In this document: positions 32,485-43,739 of the stretch, in pieces | Layout of the letters: each line of letters starts with the position of its first letter | Position numbering within the stretch: the stretch's first letter is position 1 | Source of the DNA: Abelmoschus esculentus | Lineage: Eukaryota; Streptophyta; Magnoliopsida; Malvales; Malvaceae | Length of the DNA stretch: 64,000 nt | Direction: 5' to 3' | Assembly: GCA_035048815.1 (NCBI GenBank) | Contig: JAUCBN010000029.1 | Coordinates: forward strand, 16,608,501 to 16,672,500 | The notes under the pieces: model-generated | Databases searched by the model: none | What the model was told of the DNA's origin: nothing | The model's input: only the letters and a program-made list of their open reading frames with translations | Translations under genes and position numbers: made by a program

Positions 32485-33993
32485 AGAGAATAGTGTTAAA
32501 TTACGATGCAATCATGATATTTTTTTTCTCATAAACAACTATAATTTTAAATATAATTACAATTTATGGTGTTGTGACAATCTCAAAAATTGTTACGATG
32601 TGATTGTTGTGTTTTGCGGTGTTGCGACTATTTAAAACCCTGAATTTTAACGAGGTAAACTCCGAGAGATTTTACTATCATATTTAATAAAATTTCAGGG
32701 GTACTATGTTTTCTATAGGGGCTTTTAATCTTCCTTGGGGTTGAAAGTATTGGGGGTTTTAACGGGGCCCTTTTTCTGTTAACCCTCATTTTTCATGCAA
32801 CGACAATAGAAACAAAATTTTCAGGTCTTAGTTTTTAGAGTTTAGGGACTTATATTATGGATTAGGATTTATGGGTTTATACTTTAAGGTTTAAAGTTAG
32901 AATTTAGGGTTTATGATATATATTACAGGGTAATATAATTCATTATTGAGATTTTAATCTATAAACATAATTTTTATCTTAAACCCTAAATTCAAACCAT
33001 AGCCCCTAAATTTAAAATATTTAATCTTAACTCCATCAACCTTAAATTCTAAACTAAATATCTAAACACTAAAATTAAATATCTAATAAAAAACATTTTA
33101 TTTTTACCGGTGTGTATAAAATAATTATCTTAAAATTTTATTAAAGTACCTAAAAAAAGTGTCATCTATGTTTTAAAACTTTCTTCAAAATTTTTACTTT
33201 GATCAAGAATTCAATGAAAAATTACATTTTTTGAAAATAAAACAAATGAAAAATAACCTTTGAGCTGCAACCGACTAACTATATGTCTAATCATATTTAT
33301 CTTCGATTTATATTTTTATTATGATCTCGATATATTTTATAACTCAAAACTTTTAAAATCTAAATATTTTAATCTAAATATAAAATTTATGTTTTAAATT
33401 AATTTAACTTTTAAATGGTACAATTCAGGTCTAAAAAAATATTTTAATCAAACACGATCAACATTCCACGCGAAATCACAAACCAAAAAAAACAGCAGAA
33501 TTTTTTTTTCTTTTATATTTTCTTTTTAATTTTTTATATTCTCAAACCATTTCTTCTGCTTTCCGTACGATTTAAAATTTAAATTTTAATATATTTTATT
33601 TTAAAAAAATAATTATGATTTAATTCTTATAATTTTAAAAATAATTAATAATATATATTAATATATATAATTAATGATACATATAAATATATGACATTTA
33701 AAGATATTTTAATTTTAATTTATACATAAATTTTGTCAAGGATTTTTATTTAAATTTTTTTATCTTATCTAAATAACAATTATTTTAGTAATTATATTAT
33801 AATTACTGTACAATATCCGAAACCCCAAACATATCTAATAAATATTAGTCTATCTATCTCATAAAATTTATTTATTTTTTAAATTATCACACTTAAATTG
33901 TTTGATTGAAAAACTTAATAATTTTTATTAGAGACATTTTTTTCTCCTTTTATTTTTCCAACAAAATAAACTTTAACTCTTAGTGAGTGATAA

Positions 33994-34482
33994 TAGGGGT
34001 GTTTATTTGGTTAAATCGGTTTTGGTCGGTAGCCGAACTGAATTAACCGAAATTTTAAATTCTTAATCGTTAACGGAATCGAATTTCCTTTAGCCGAACT
34101 AAATTTTTTTCAGTTAACTAATCGAATTTTTCAAAATTTATTATAAATTTTAGTTAAATTATATAATAAGTCACTAAATTATACTAAAACAATTTTATAA
34201 TCACTAAAATTTTATTTTACGCTAATTAAATAAAAAATTAGTTATTATTTTATAATTTAAAAAATTAATGAATATTTTATAATTTTTAAAAGTTAAATGA
34301 CTAAAGATAAATATATAATATATATAATATTTAATATATAATGATTTTGGTTAATTCGGCTAATTAACTGAATTCAAACCCAATTAATCAATAACCGAAT
34401 TTTCAAAAAAATAATCGTTAACTGAATTTATCATTCAGTTCGATCGGATAAATCAGTTAAAACCGAATAATTCACACCCCTA
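33994..34482. mobile_element. hAT-type MITE (489 bp)
   Basis: The ends TAGGGGTGTTTATTTGGTT and, inverted, TAGGGGTGTGAATTATTCGGTT pair well. The interior holds repeated AACCGAA and TTAACCGA words and no frame. Flanks AGTGATAA and AGTGAGGC agree at five of eight bases, so the target duplication is eroded or uncertain. Confidence 0.7.
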
Positions 34483-34780
34483 AGTGAGGCTCCTACCAAG
34501 AATTTTTTACATATATAATATCTTAAACATGAAACTTGCTTAAACGGAATCAATTTGTTTACCACTTAGATTAATCCAAATTCAATCTAATTTAGATATT
34601 AAGGATACCCTATTAATTAATATTATGAAACTGCATTTTTATAGAAATTTAAAAATATATATTTTTCATTGCTTCCCTAAAAAAATGTACAATCCTCATT
34701 TCTTTTTTCTTTCCATTGCATTTTCCCCTATAATGGAAAAAAGAAGCTCCTAAATTAATATAAAAAAACAAGAAAATAAA

Positions 34781-36073
34781 TTATACTATATCTTTGCGGT
34801 TATAACCATAGTACGATAAATACCATTTAACAAATTTTTTCAACCCGGTTTGCAAATCGGTGGTCGGTTTATACCCGAATTCTCTTCGGGCCAAACTAAT
34901 ATTCGCATGAGTGAACGGAACGTCGCCGTTTCCGGGCATAACCACGATCTTCCTCTTCGCTTTCGTCTTCAGAAGTTTCTCCAAAATATTCACCAGCGTC
35001 GGAACCTTAACCGGCGACGTATTCCCCAGATTGAAGTTTCTGTACGGTGCTGGACCACGTTTCTTCCCACCGGAACCGGTACTTTCACCGGACGTATCCA
35101 ACGATCCTAAACAACCTTTCACGATATCATCGATGTAAGTAAAATCTCGTGCCAAATCTGCCTTGTTCTTCCCTCTGTATATCGTGATTGGCTTCCCTTG
35201 TAAAATATTTCTCGTGAACGAAAAATAAGCCATATCGGGTCTTCCCCATGGACCATAAACGGTGAAGAATCTTAACCCGGTGATGGAAAGACCGTAGATG
35301 TGATTATATGTGTGGGTAATTTCTTCGCCGGCCTTTTTCGTGGCGGCGTATAAGCTTGCCGGTCGGTCGGTCCGGTCTGATTCAGAGAAAGGGACATTTT
35401 CGTTTAACCCGTAAACGGAACTTGAGGATGCCCATACAATAGCCGGCTGTGGATTAGCCGATTTACAGGTTTCAAGAAGCGTAACGAGACCGGCGATGTT
35501 GCTGTGAACGTAAGAGTTAGGGTTTTCCATGGCGTACCTGACTCCGGCTTGAGCCGCCAAATGCAAGACGTGAGTGAAAGCTACGACGTCGAAAAGCATA
35601 GCCAATAGTCCGGCGTCATTCAGATCACCTTCCACGACCAAAATCCCTTGTCTGTTGAGCAGCGATTCCCTGGCCTTTTTCAACGAAGGATCGTAATAGT
35701 TATTGAAATTATCGAGCCCTACGACGCCGTCTCCGCGTTTCTTGAGTGCAAGAGAAACATGTGAACCGACGAATCCCGCCGCTCCGGTCACCAGAACAGA
35801 CATACCACCGTTCCGTTGTATCTTAGCAGAGTTACGTATTTGTTTCTCCCATTGGATTCCACCCCATGAAGCGTTGAAATACCGGTTACCGGAGTCAACG
35901 AAACTCTGAAAGCTCAAATACGACGCCGTCAATGCGATCAAGAACAAAGCCCATAAAAACATGGTGCTGGTGGAAGCGAAGCATCGTTGGAACTGACGGT
36001 TGAAATTGTGTGCTCTCTCGATCTTGAATTTCCCCGGCGTGGATGGGAACAACTCATCTTCGAGGGAAGGCAT
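34781..36073 (-). CDS. GAE: UDP-glucuronate 4-epimerase
   Basis: This is an intronless gene of 430 residues, the usual GAE length. The enzyme interconverts UDP-glucuronic and UDP-galacturonic acid, the sugar donor for pectin, in the Golgi. An N-terminal membrane anchor lies at about 38-58 (type II). The NAD-binding GAAGFVG motif is at 97-103. The catalytic Ser region is SSSSVYG near 217-222, and the Tyr-Lys pair is in YAATK (Y242, K246). RDFTYIDDIVKG and NLGNTSPV follow. The ATG at 36073 (MPSLEDELFPSTPGKF) was chosen because it matches the conserved family start and no upstream in-frame ATG exists. It looks closest to GAE1/GAE6-type members; the exact paralogue is not assigned. A TATA box lies about 190 bp upstream. 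Confidence 0.95.
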   Translation of the reverse strand: MPSLEDELFPSTPGKFKIERAHNFNRQFQRCFASTSTMFLWALFLIALTASYLSFQSFVDSGNRYFNASWGGIQWEKQIRNSAKIQRNGGMSVLVTGAAGFVGSHVSLALKKRGDGVVGLDNFNNYYDPSLKKARESLLNRQGILVVEGDLNDAGLLAMLFDVVAFTHVLHLAAQAGVRYAMENPNSYVHSNIAGLVTLLETCKSANPQPAIVWASSSSVYGLNENVPFSESDRTDRPASLYAATKKAGEEITHTYNHIYGLSITGLRFFTVYGPWGRPDMAYFSFTRNILQGKPITIYRGKNKADLARDFTYIDDIVKGCLGSLDTSGESTGSGGKKRGPAPYRNFNLGNTSPVKVPTLVNILEKLLKTKAKRKIVVMPGNGDVPFTHANISLARREFGYKPTTDLQTGLKKFVKWYLSYYGYNRKDIV

Positions 36074-36263
36074 ATTTGCTATAATTCCCAACTTAATCTG
36101 TCTGTTTGTTTTGTGAGAAAATGGATCTTTCTGATTGGGACTGATACGTAAAGAAAGAGAATTGGTTCCTCATAAATGGAAATGTTTGGAGGAAATAAAT
36201 AAGAAAATCAGAAGAAAAAGGCTGTAATTATTCCTAGACCTGTCAAAACAGGTGAGGAAAGGT

Positions 36264-36271
36264 TATATATA
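36264..36271 (-). promoter_or_regulatory. TATA box of the GAE gene
   Basis: TATATATA on the minus strand, with flanking CTAC and ACCTTT, lies about 190 bp upstream of the ATG. It is the best TATA candidate in the flank. Confidence 0.45.
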
Positions 36272-37341
36272 GTAGGCTAACTTTTGGTGTTGGTTGCCTC
36301 ACTTGGAACCCTCACCTCTACAATTTAGGTTAATATTTAATCACAAATTATATCAATATATAGATAATTTATTAAATAAACCAAACCATCGTTTTATCTA
36401 TAATCTCAATTAATAAAGATCATCCACGTCATTTTTATTTAAGGTTAATCTTTATCTTATCTTATCTATAAAAAAATACTTATCTTAAAATTTTTATTTA
36501 AGGATCATCCATGTCATCCACGTCATTTATAGAAAATAATTATCTTAAAGTTTTTATTAAATAAAAAAAATCAAACTATCAAGAAAGAAAAAATATACCA
36601 ATAGATATAAATAAAGGAGTCATAAAACAAAGAAGAATATACCATAAAAACATTTTTTTTATTAAAAAATTGATATTGTTGTTGGCTAAGTAAATTAAAA
36701 TAAAAATTTGTGATGGTTAGGGTAATTAATTTGTAAAATGTAACGATTATACTGAGTAACAATTATGATTAATTAACAATTGTGTACATCCCTGTATTTC
36801 ATCCTTTAAAGTCATTCATATTTTTTAAATAGTCTAAAATTAATTACTAGATAATATTTATTCATACATATTCTTAATCTTTGTAAATAAAGCGATTAAC
36901 CCTAAATTTTATAAAATGATTGTTATCCGTTTTTTTAATTAACTAATAGTGATTATAGTAGTATTTATTTTAGAGTACACTTCTAACCATTTAACATTGA
37001 TCGTCCAATCACTCTGTTGACATTACTAAGGCTCAAACCCATAACTTTTAGAAACAATAACCGTTATATATATTTAAATAGTGGTTATTTACCTTCATTA
37101 AAAGAAATAAAATTATTAGAAAATACAATATCGGTAACACCAAATATTCAAAAAATTGATATCTATTATCATTGGAACAAAATGGATAAATCTAAAGATA
37201 CTGAAACGAAAGTAAAAATTGACTACGTTTCTCTAGAAACTTAAGAGACGGCTAGCACTTCAAACAAAATTATTTAACCAAAATAAAACCCTAAAAACCA
37301 AACAGACAATGAAATAAACTTCTGGTGCATCTTTGTCTGAT
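36272..37341. other. Intergenic, one dispersed repeat
   Basis: This is the promoter flank of GAE, then A/T-rich sequence with an R2 copy and the 3' flank of the tetraspanin gene. A repeated CATCCACGTCATTT phrase occurs at about 36420 and 36505-36535. No gene was seen. Confidence 0.55.
36937..37065 (+). repeat. Dispersed repeat R2, copy 3
   Basis: It contains AACTAATAGTGATTATAGTA, TTAACATTGATCGTCCAATC and GACATTACTAAGGCTCAAAC in the R2 order, ending in AACAATAACCGTT. It is one of the most complete copies. Confidence 0.65.
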
Positions 37342-38265
37342 CTAAGATGTACAGTGGAGTTCCCACATTGTTGCAAGGAAAAGAGCCAGATGACACGTGA
37401 TAAGAAACACAGACATGGATACTAAAAACACACCAAGTTTGGACCATTTGCTATGCAATGCCTTAACGTAACCATCTTTACAGCTCTGGCAATTGTAGCA
37501 TAAAACATCCCTCTCGTTGCTCCATGCATCACAATCGGCGTTGCCGGATGAATCGGAATCTTTCTGCCAGAAAGTGGAGTTTACGTACTGCATGTGGCAC
37601 TCTTCCGGTGGTACGCAACATCCAGACTTTACAAAACGACACATCAATGAGTCGTAATTAGTGTTAAAGTTACATGTTAAGTGAAGTAAGTGAAATTGAT
37701 TATGTACCTCCACAGGTGATAATTTCTTCTTATCGAAATTGTATGAATTGACCGGCACCGAGGCGGCGGCTAGATCTTGGCAGACATGAACGTCGTAAAT
37801 GCAACCTTTGATGTTGTTCCAGAGGCTGTCGTCGTCGGCTTTCATTTTGAACCATAATGGTGACGCTGGGATCTTCCTGGATTCCAAGCTGTTGGCTCCT
37901 AGGAGGGCGAGGCCGACGGTGAACATCAAAGTTAAGGGTACCACGACGACTACGATCCCCACCATCGGCAACCTGGTTCTCAAGAATAGCGCGCCGTTGC
38001 AAATAAAGAACACGAAGACCAATCCGATGCTGATCCCGATCTGCAGACGGGGCAACTTGAAAAGCCACTCGCAGTCGTAGCTTTTCATGTACAGCAGCCA
38101 GGTGACGGAGGCGAGGATTGGAATAGAGAAAACGAAGGAGGCCAAAGATAATATGCCGGTGACATGTTTCACTCGTAAGAGCTTGAAGATGTTCTTCCTG
38201 GAACCCTGAGCTGGTTTGTCGTGTTCAACATCCGCCATTTGTGGTGAATTTGCTTCGTCCGCCAT
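37342..38265 (-). CDS. Tetraspanin, TET15-like, with an 81-nt in-frame intron
   Basis: The likely exons on the minus strand are 37708-38265 and 37342-37626, giving 280 residues. Hydrophobic segments near 36-60, 75-95, 100-125 and the C-terminal 30 residues give the four-pass tetraspanin layout. The large extracellular loop carries the plant signature SGCCVPPEECHM and further paired cysteines (CYNCQSCKDG). The continuous frame would add 27 residues (starting VHNQFHLL) just before SGCC. This stretch begins GTACAT and ends TAAAG, is A/T-rich and breaks the usual KKLSPVE-SGCC join, so it reads as an intron that happens to be open and divisible by three. The N terminus (MADEANSPQMADVEHDKPAQ) is longer than in typical TET proteins, as in TET15-type members. 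Tetraspanins organise plasma-membrane microdomains. Confidence 0.88.
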   Translation of the reverse strand: MADEANSPQMADVEHDKPAQGSRKNIFKLLRVKHVTGILSLASFVFSIPILASVTWLLYMKSYDCEWLFKLPRLQIGISIGLVFVFFICNGALFLRTRLPMVGIVVVVVPLTLMFTVGLALLGANSLESRKIPASPLWFKMKADDDSLWNNIKGCIYDVHVCQDLAAASVPVNSYNFDKKKLSPVEVHNQFHLLHLTCNFNTNYDSLMCRFVKSGCCVPPEECHMQYVNSTFWQKDSDSSGNADCDAWSNERDVLCYNCQSCKDGYVKALHSKWSKLGVFLVSMSVFLITCHLALFLATMWELHCTS

Positions 38266-39905
38266 TGAAGAATACTAGAGAGGAAAGATAAAGTATTGAT
38301 TCACACAGTTGAACTGAGCTAGTACAGTAGTGTTTAGTTGAGGGCAAAGTATCTAGGCAAGTGATCGCCTGCCATGTTTTTAATGCAGAGATTTTGGGTG
38401 CAATCCTGTTCCTGTGTGCCAAGTTTTTACCAAGTCTCGTTCTTTGCTAGGGCTTAACACTCGGATTTAGTTGGAGAGAAAACAGAAAGGAATAGAGAGA
38501 TTGTAGGGAAAAAAGTTAAAGAATCTGTCTTTTCTTTTCATATTTAGTATTAGTTATTTGGATATATATTATTTTTATATATAGTTTTTACACGAATATA
38601 AATATTGTCTTTTTTCTTACTTTTATTTATGTCTCGTACTAAAAATTTAGGTTTAAGAGTTAAATAAAAACAGAGCTAGGATCAAAGATTAGAAAGAACA
38701 GATATTTATTAAGCTTTTAAATTTAAAATTTAAAAGAAAAAAATTACTTTACTACTGTTTAAACTAAAAAGGATCTTAAATGTAATTATACCAAAAAAAT
38801 CTTAGAGAAACTCTTTCCTCTCTTGTCCTTAAAATGGCTTCCTCCCTGAAGTTAAGGTTTAAGATTAGAGTTTGAAAATTCTGAGTAAAATATATTTTTA
38901 GGGTTTAAAATGTATAATTTAAAATTTAGTGTTTTAACGCTGAGACAGACACGAAAAAGACAGATATTTTTTATATTTTTTTACACATTTTTTAATTTCA
39001 ATGTTAGATTTATATTAATTATTCTTGCGTTCTAACAAGCTATTTAAAATTTTATGTAATAATTAAAATTTGTTTATATTATTACTTAGGTACCAAACGT
39101 AACATAAATGTGTTGAAATACTTATACTATAAATATTTATCAAACTATTTTGATTTTACATTAATAATTAATTTAATCAAATCACACATTTCATATATAT
39201 ATATATATATAATTAACATTATTCTTGATAGTAATTAGCAAAATCTATTGTTGAATCGTACACATACGAAGTGAATAATATGAACCTTTTTCAATATAAA
39301 ATTTTAAATATTTCTAGTCATATTAAATTTTCTGGAATGTAACTATTTCTGTAACACTATTTAAATTTTTAAAAATATATTAAACATATTATTAATATAA
39401 TTAGTATATTTACAAATAATATTAAAGATGTGATAAATATAATATAAATAAAAATTTAAATATTAAAGTACTTAAATATATATTACATTATTTAAATATT
39501 AAATTAAGAAAAAATAAAAATATTTAATAAATTTATAATCTAAATGATTATTTATTTTGTTAAAAATATGATACTAAATAAAAAAATAGAGATAAACTTT
39601 GGAAAAATACTTAATTCAGGTATTAAATTAAAGGTAAAAGTTTTTTTATATACTAATAAAAAGAAAAAGTATAATTTAGATATTAAATATATATTTGAAT
39701 CTATAAATTATTATATGCAAATCATTTTACTTGTATTTAAATATTAAGATGGTTAAAAGAATTGTTGTTGTTCTTAAAAGTTACGGGTTGTAACACTAAT
39801 GATGTCAGCAAAGTTATTGAGCGATCAACGTCGAACGGTAAAAATAAAACCCTTTAGCTTCTTAAAAAAATATATTAAATTTAACCAACGAAACCCCAGA
39901 AAACG
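38266..39905. other. AT-rich intergenic stretch, no gene seen
   Basis: This is the tetraspanin upstream flank and leader, then about 1.3 kb of very A/T-rich sequence. A (TA)n run lies near 39195. An R2 copy sits at its right end. Confidence 0.55.
39764..39841 (-). repeat. Dispersed repeat R2, copy 4 (inverted, partial)
   Basis: The plus strand reads AACACTAATGATGTCAGCA, then TTATTGAGCGATCAACGTC, the reverse complement of the R2 core. It ends 65 bp before the truncated tetraspanin fragment. Confidence 0.6.
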
Positions 39906-40034
39906 ATGGCGTTCCGCCTGAGAAACAACCTACTCGGAATCCTCAACCTCCTAACATTCCTCTTCTCGATCCCCATCCTCGGCGGCGGCGTCTGGCTCAA
40001 CCGGAAAAGCATAAACGAACATCGTTGTCGCTAA
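39906..40034 (+). pseudogene. Truncated tetraspanin N terminus
   Basis: From an ATG, 35 residues (MAFRLRNNLLGILNLLTFLF, then SIPILGGGVWLNRKS) match the first transmembrane segment of TET8/TET9-type tetraspanins very well. The sequence then leaves the family abruptly at about 40010, and the frame stops at 40034. No second transmembrane segment, cysteine loop or later exon can be found downstream. High C content in the matching part contrasts with its surroundings. It is a different subtype from the tetraspanin at 37342, so it is not a simple local copy of it. Most likely a broken gene or a captured fragment. Confidence 0.75.
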
Positions 40035-40120
40035 ACTTATGCCACCATAAAGATCTTCTTTATCATCAGATATATCCCTAATGTCTAAAAGTGAAAGAAC
40101 TTCCTTTTCAGACAATACCA
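40008..40120 (-). pseudogene. Exon-like fragment joined tail-to-tail to the tetraspanin piece
   Basis: The minus strand reads a polypyrimidine tract, TTACTTACAG, and then an open stretch VVLSEKEVLSLLDIRDISDD, followed by KEDLYGGISLATTMFVYA. It runs exactly into the break point of the tetraspanin fragment. It looks like a real exon with its acceptor site, but I cannot name the parent gene. Confidence 0.45.
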
Positions 40121-41512
40121 CTGTAAGTAAACAATAATGGTAGAAAATTTTAAAGATGAAGTCTTGAACATAAAACTCAAAGAGTAAAGTGCAGTAGAAA
40201 TAAATAGGAAGTTTTACAGGATGAAAATGTGCAATCCTTTGTTTATTCTTCTTCAATGGAAGCAAAAGGAGTCTTGAAAACTGAAAATAGCAGTGTAATT
40301 AGAAACAGAACAGGGATGAAAATGGACAATCCTCTATTTTGTTATTAAGCCTAAAACATTATAATCAAGAACACGTTCTTTCCAAATCTCAACTTATCTA
40401 TTTTGTCAGGTACACTGGTGGAGACTGGATAACTTGAATGCAATGAACTGCCCATGAAATGGCAGATTGTCCTCTTGCATGTTGGCCTATGCGGCTCAAC
40501 TGTCTACATTCTTTGAACCCCAACCTCTATGCTCAGCTACTTTGATTTGCCAGTTCCTTGCTGTTGAACTGCTACAGGCTACAGCTTATAGCCTATAGGC
40601 TCTGTATCAGTCTGAAACCCTACGTTCATTCAATCTCTTGCTGGTGGGTGGATTGGATTTACATCATCCACTTGCACCTGTCCTTAGATCCTCAAAATGG
40701 GAGAAAAAGATATATGCAAGCAAGGAACACTTTTCTACACAAAAAAACATGCTCTCTCACTGTCTCCATCTTGTCTAACATGGTTTGGACAAAGTTTTTA
40801 TATTGAAAGAAAAGACAAAGCTGATGAGTTGGTACTGAGAGAAAGGTTAGATATTCTGGAAAACACTGAACTACTCTACATGCTCTGCACTAGTGCACTT
40901 TAACAGTTCAGAAGGACCTCCTAGAGCCTTAAATCTTAGTATGTATAATTGTGCAGTAAATTCGGCTTAAGAAATCCGAGTTTAAACAGATATATTTACA
41001 AGCTGTATGTGTATTGTGAGTGGAAAACGAATCTTAAGTATTCCAGGAAAATGAGAAATGGAGTGAAGGAAACACTGCTGTAGACCAGACCAGCTAGACA
41101 TAATCTGGTTCTGCCCATATCTTTCCCTCGTCCTCCAAAGTTTCTGCTTGTATATCACATAATGACAAACTTATTGGTTTAGCTCCATCATTTGTCGGTT
41201 ATAGTCTAGAAATATTATTTTAACTCTCCTTGCAAACATCTAACTAAACTTATTTCATGATATTTTTTCAAAAATCTTACATAATTATTCTCTATCTAGA
41301 ACCGTTACCTAGTAATATTCACTGGGACAACCGACAAGAATAGAATAAGTTCCCCAATTCCAAATCTGCTCCATAACTCCCCCATCTCGAGGTTTTAAAA
41401 GGTTCAACTATTAAAAGGCCCCAACCAAGTGAAAAACATTTCAAATCTGTAAACTCCATTGCCAAACATCCAAATCCAACGTTGCAACTTCAAAATTCTC
41501 CTTGCAGCTGCC
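40121..41512. other. Unassigned sequence between the fragment locus and the HLH gene
   Basis: Composition is more even than in the deserts elsewhere, and several short frames occur (for example 40558-40806, 40697-40903). None has a recognisable motif or credible splice partners. It may include more gene debris and the promoter and leader of the HLH gene. Confidence 0.4.
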
Positions 41513-41746
41513 ATGAGGAAAGCTTACAGAAGCCATGGAACCAGGATGAGCCGCCTAGTGCTGAGAAAAAAGGTGAAGTTTGCAAAACTTTCTGTCCATA
41601 GAAATCTTTGTATGCTGCGAAAGATCGTTCCTGGGTGTGGAGATGCCGATCCAGAAACGTTGTTTCAGAGAGCTTTCGTGCACATTATGGAATTGAAGTC
41701 GCTTGTTTATGTTCTCCAAAACCTAGCAAACTCCTATGGTGTATGA
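41513..41746 (+). CDS. Small atypical (non-DNA-binding) HLH protein
   Basis: This is a single-exon frame of 77 residues. LRKIVPGCGDADPETLFQRA and the following HIMELKSLVYVLQNL form helix-loop-helix with the spacing seen in plant atypical bHLH proteins (PAR1, UPBEAT1, IBH1 relatives). These lack the basic DNA-contact residues and work by dimerising with, and blocking, real bHLH factors. The N terminus is basic (MRKAYRSHGTRMSRLVLRKK) but has no H-E-R DNA-reading triad. The ATG at 41513 is the first in frame; the open frame extends upstream only through non-ATG codons. The subfamily is uncertain, and the protein is shorter than most relatives, so N-terminal truncation is possible. Confidence 0.62.
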   Translation: MRKAYRSHGTRMSRLVLRKKVKFAKLSVHRNLCMLRKIVPGCGDADPETLFQRAFVHIMELKSLVYVLQNLANSYGV

Positions 41747-43739
41747 CTGCAATACTTTGCTTGTATTGTCTGCATTTTCAGAAAGTGTAAGTCACAAGTT
41801 TATGTAACATAGAGATGACCAACTGAGCTATATTTCTGAAAAATAAGGTATGCAGGTTAATCAATGTATTTTACTAAAGGGTAAAGTACATAGTTAAACA
41901 ATTGGACTTTCTTCTTACTGCTATTTTAGTCATTGAATTTAAAAAATTATGAAATGGATTAAAAAAAAAAAAAAAACTTGGTTTTGTATTCCCTTTGATT
42001 TTCTGATGATGGGGCATCTTCTTCCTAATCCTAGCTGTGGAGAGGTGGAGAAGAAGCAGGTGAATTATATATCTTGATTTTTTGGTGATCGAACGGTGAA
42101 GATTATAGATTAAAGTGGATGATAGGATTTTATTTTTAGGGTTGAGCTTTGCGAGTTTTAAAGATATGTTGGTGAAATCTCTTTAAAACTCGCAAATAAC
42201 TCCTAAAAGAACTCTTAAGATTCAAGTTTACAGGTTATAGTTAAGGTTTAAAGAATTAGAGATAGGATTTATATTTTAGGGTTTATAATATAAAAAATAA
42301 GGGTTATGATTGAAAATTTAATTTTTTATAAAATTTTCAAATGATGCACGAGAGGATGTACCATAAAGAGGTAAATAATTTTTACCGGTGTTTTTCTAAT
42401 AAAAGGACCCTCATAGTAAGGAAACTGTAATATTTTTTATTGTTCGTTCGATTTTAAAAATTTCGTCTTAATTAATTTGGATTGATTTACGTTTTATATT
42501 AATTTTGATTTTTATCTTAATTAATTTGAATCTATCTGTATCGTATATTAATTTGGATTTTGATATGCTTTCATATCGAAGAGATTGCAAAATAAAGAAT
42601 GAAAAATTCTAAAACAAGACGGGTTAGGATAGGGTTAAAATGTGGTAGCTATATAAATTTTTATTATTTTTTAAAAATTTGTGTAGGTTGAACTTAAAAA
42701 TTTGTGTATATTTTGCTTTAGATAAGAATCAATTTAATTACACAAATTTTTATATTACAACTTAAATTTTTATTCAAATGGTAAAAATTTGTCTAGATTG
42801 TAGGAATTTATGTAGTTACAAAACTTTATATAAAAATAATAAAATTTTTTATAAATCTCGTCTCATTTTAGTCTCATCTTAAAATTATTTAAAAAAATAT
42901 AAAAAAAAATTTTAAAATGAGATGAGTTAGGATTAAGCTAAAATAAGTTTATTATACAAATTCTTATTAATTGTTGTAAGAATTTATGTAACTAAATAAA
43001 TTATTATTAACTTAATAAAAAATTAAGTACGTTTTAATTTAAATAATAATTTATATAATTATAAAAAATTTTACATTATAACCTAAAGTTTTTTATTATT
43101 GAATAAAAAATTATATAAAAATATAAATATTTATATAATTATATAAATTGTTAAAAAATAAACATTTATGTAATTTCATCCCATTTTTAATTCACCTCAT
43201 CCTAACCCTCCAGTATCTTGTTTTGACTGTATTCTTTGTTTAACATTTTCTGACACCCATTGTCTTTGTCCAGCAGCATGTTTCCTGAAGAAACTGTCCC
43301 TGATAGACATCCAACAACATATGCCCAACCAAATCTAATTTTATTAAAAGCTTTAAACATAAAAACAGGACTGCTAAGTCCTAATATTATTGAACTGGCA
43401 TTTAAAATTATATATTTTAAATTTAAAGAATATTTATTTAAATTAATCCTTTAAAAAATAATAATGTTATTTTGGTTATGATGGACTTTTTGGACCGACC
43501 AACAAAAGGAAAATGTGGGTTCCATCGAAAAAGAAATCCATTAACAAAACACTAAACTTGTTCCAAGGTGAAGTCTGTAACTTTATGTTCTGTAACCTGT
43601 TGGTTGACCTTTGTATCAGACAAAAAAGCAGACAGATAAACCATGAAGAAATTATCCATTAAAACATACCCTTGTTTTACTCTTCTTGTTCCTACTTCCT
43701 ACACCATGATTATGCCATTTTGGCTTCCAAATGAAGGAA
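41747..43739. other. Gene-free region with an inverted-repeat element
   Basis: This is the 3' flank of the HLH gene, A/T-rich sequence, one inverted-repeat element, and the 3' flank of the ATL gene. No gene was seen. Confidence 0.55.
42591..43241. repeat. About 650-bp inverted-repeat element
   Basis: The left end holds AAAACAAGAC and GGGTTAGGATAGGGTTAAAA. The right end, inverted, holds AAAACAAGAT and GGGTTAGGATGAGGTGAATT. The interior includes further paired segments (AAAATGAGATGAGTTAGGAT against AATCTCGTCTCATTTTAGTC). No coding frame was seen. Exact ends and target duplication are uncertain. Confidence 0.5.

Larger units (their letters stand above)
31895..34780. other. Gene-free region between the MyoB and GAE genes
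   Basis: The 3' flank of the MyoB gene includes an apparent further noncoding segment to about 31945. About 32650-33200 contains TTTAGGGTTTATG and its approximate complement TTAAACCCTAAATT, another old palindromic repeat. MITE copies are listed separately. No gene was seen. Confidence 0.55.

Noticed and set aside
36074..36091. An 18-bp N-terminal extension of the GAE protein
   Set aside because: The extension begins at TTG. The first ATG in frame is at 36073 and matches the conserved family start.
40558..40903. Two short frames between the fragment locus and the HLH gene
   Set aside because: They have no domain, splice partner or promoter evidence, and they overlap each other in different frames.
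41459..41512. A longer N terminus for the HLH protein
   Set aside because: The upstream open stretch begins at TTG and reads like leader sequence; the first ATG is at 41513.
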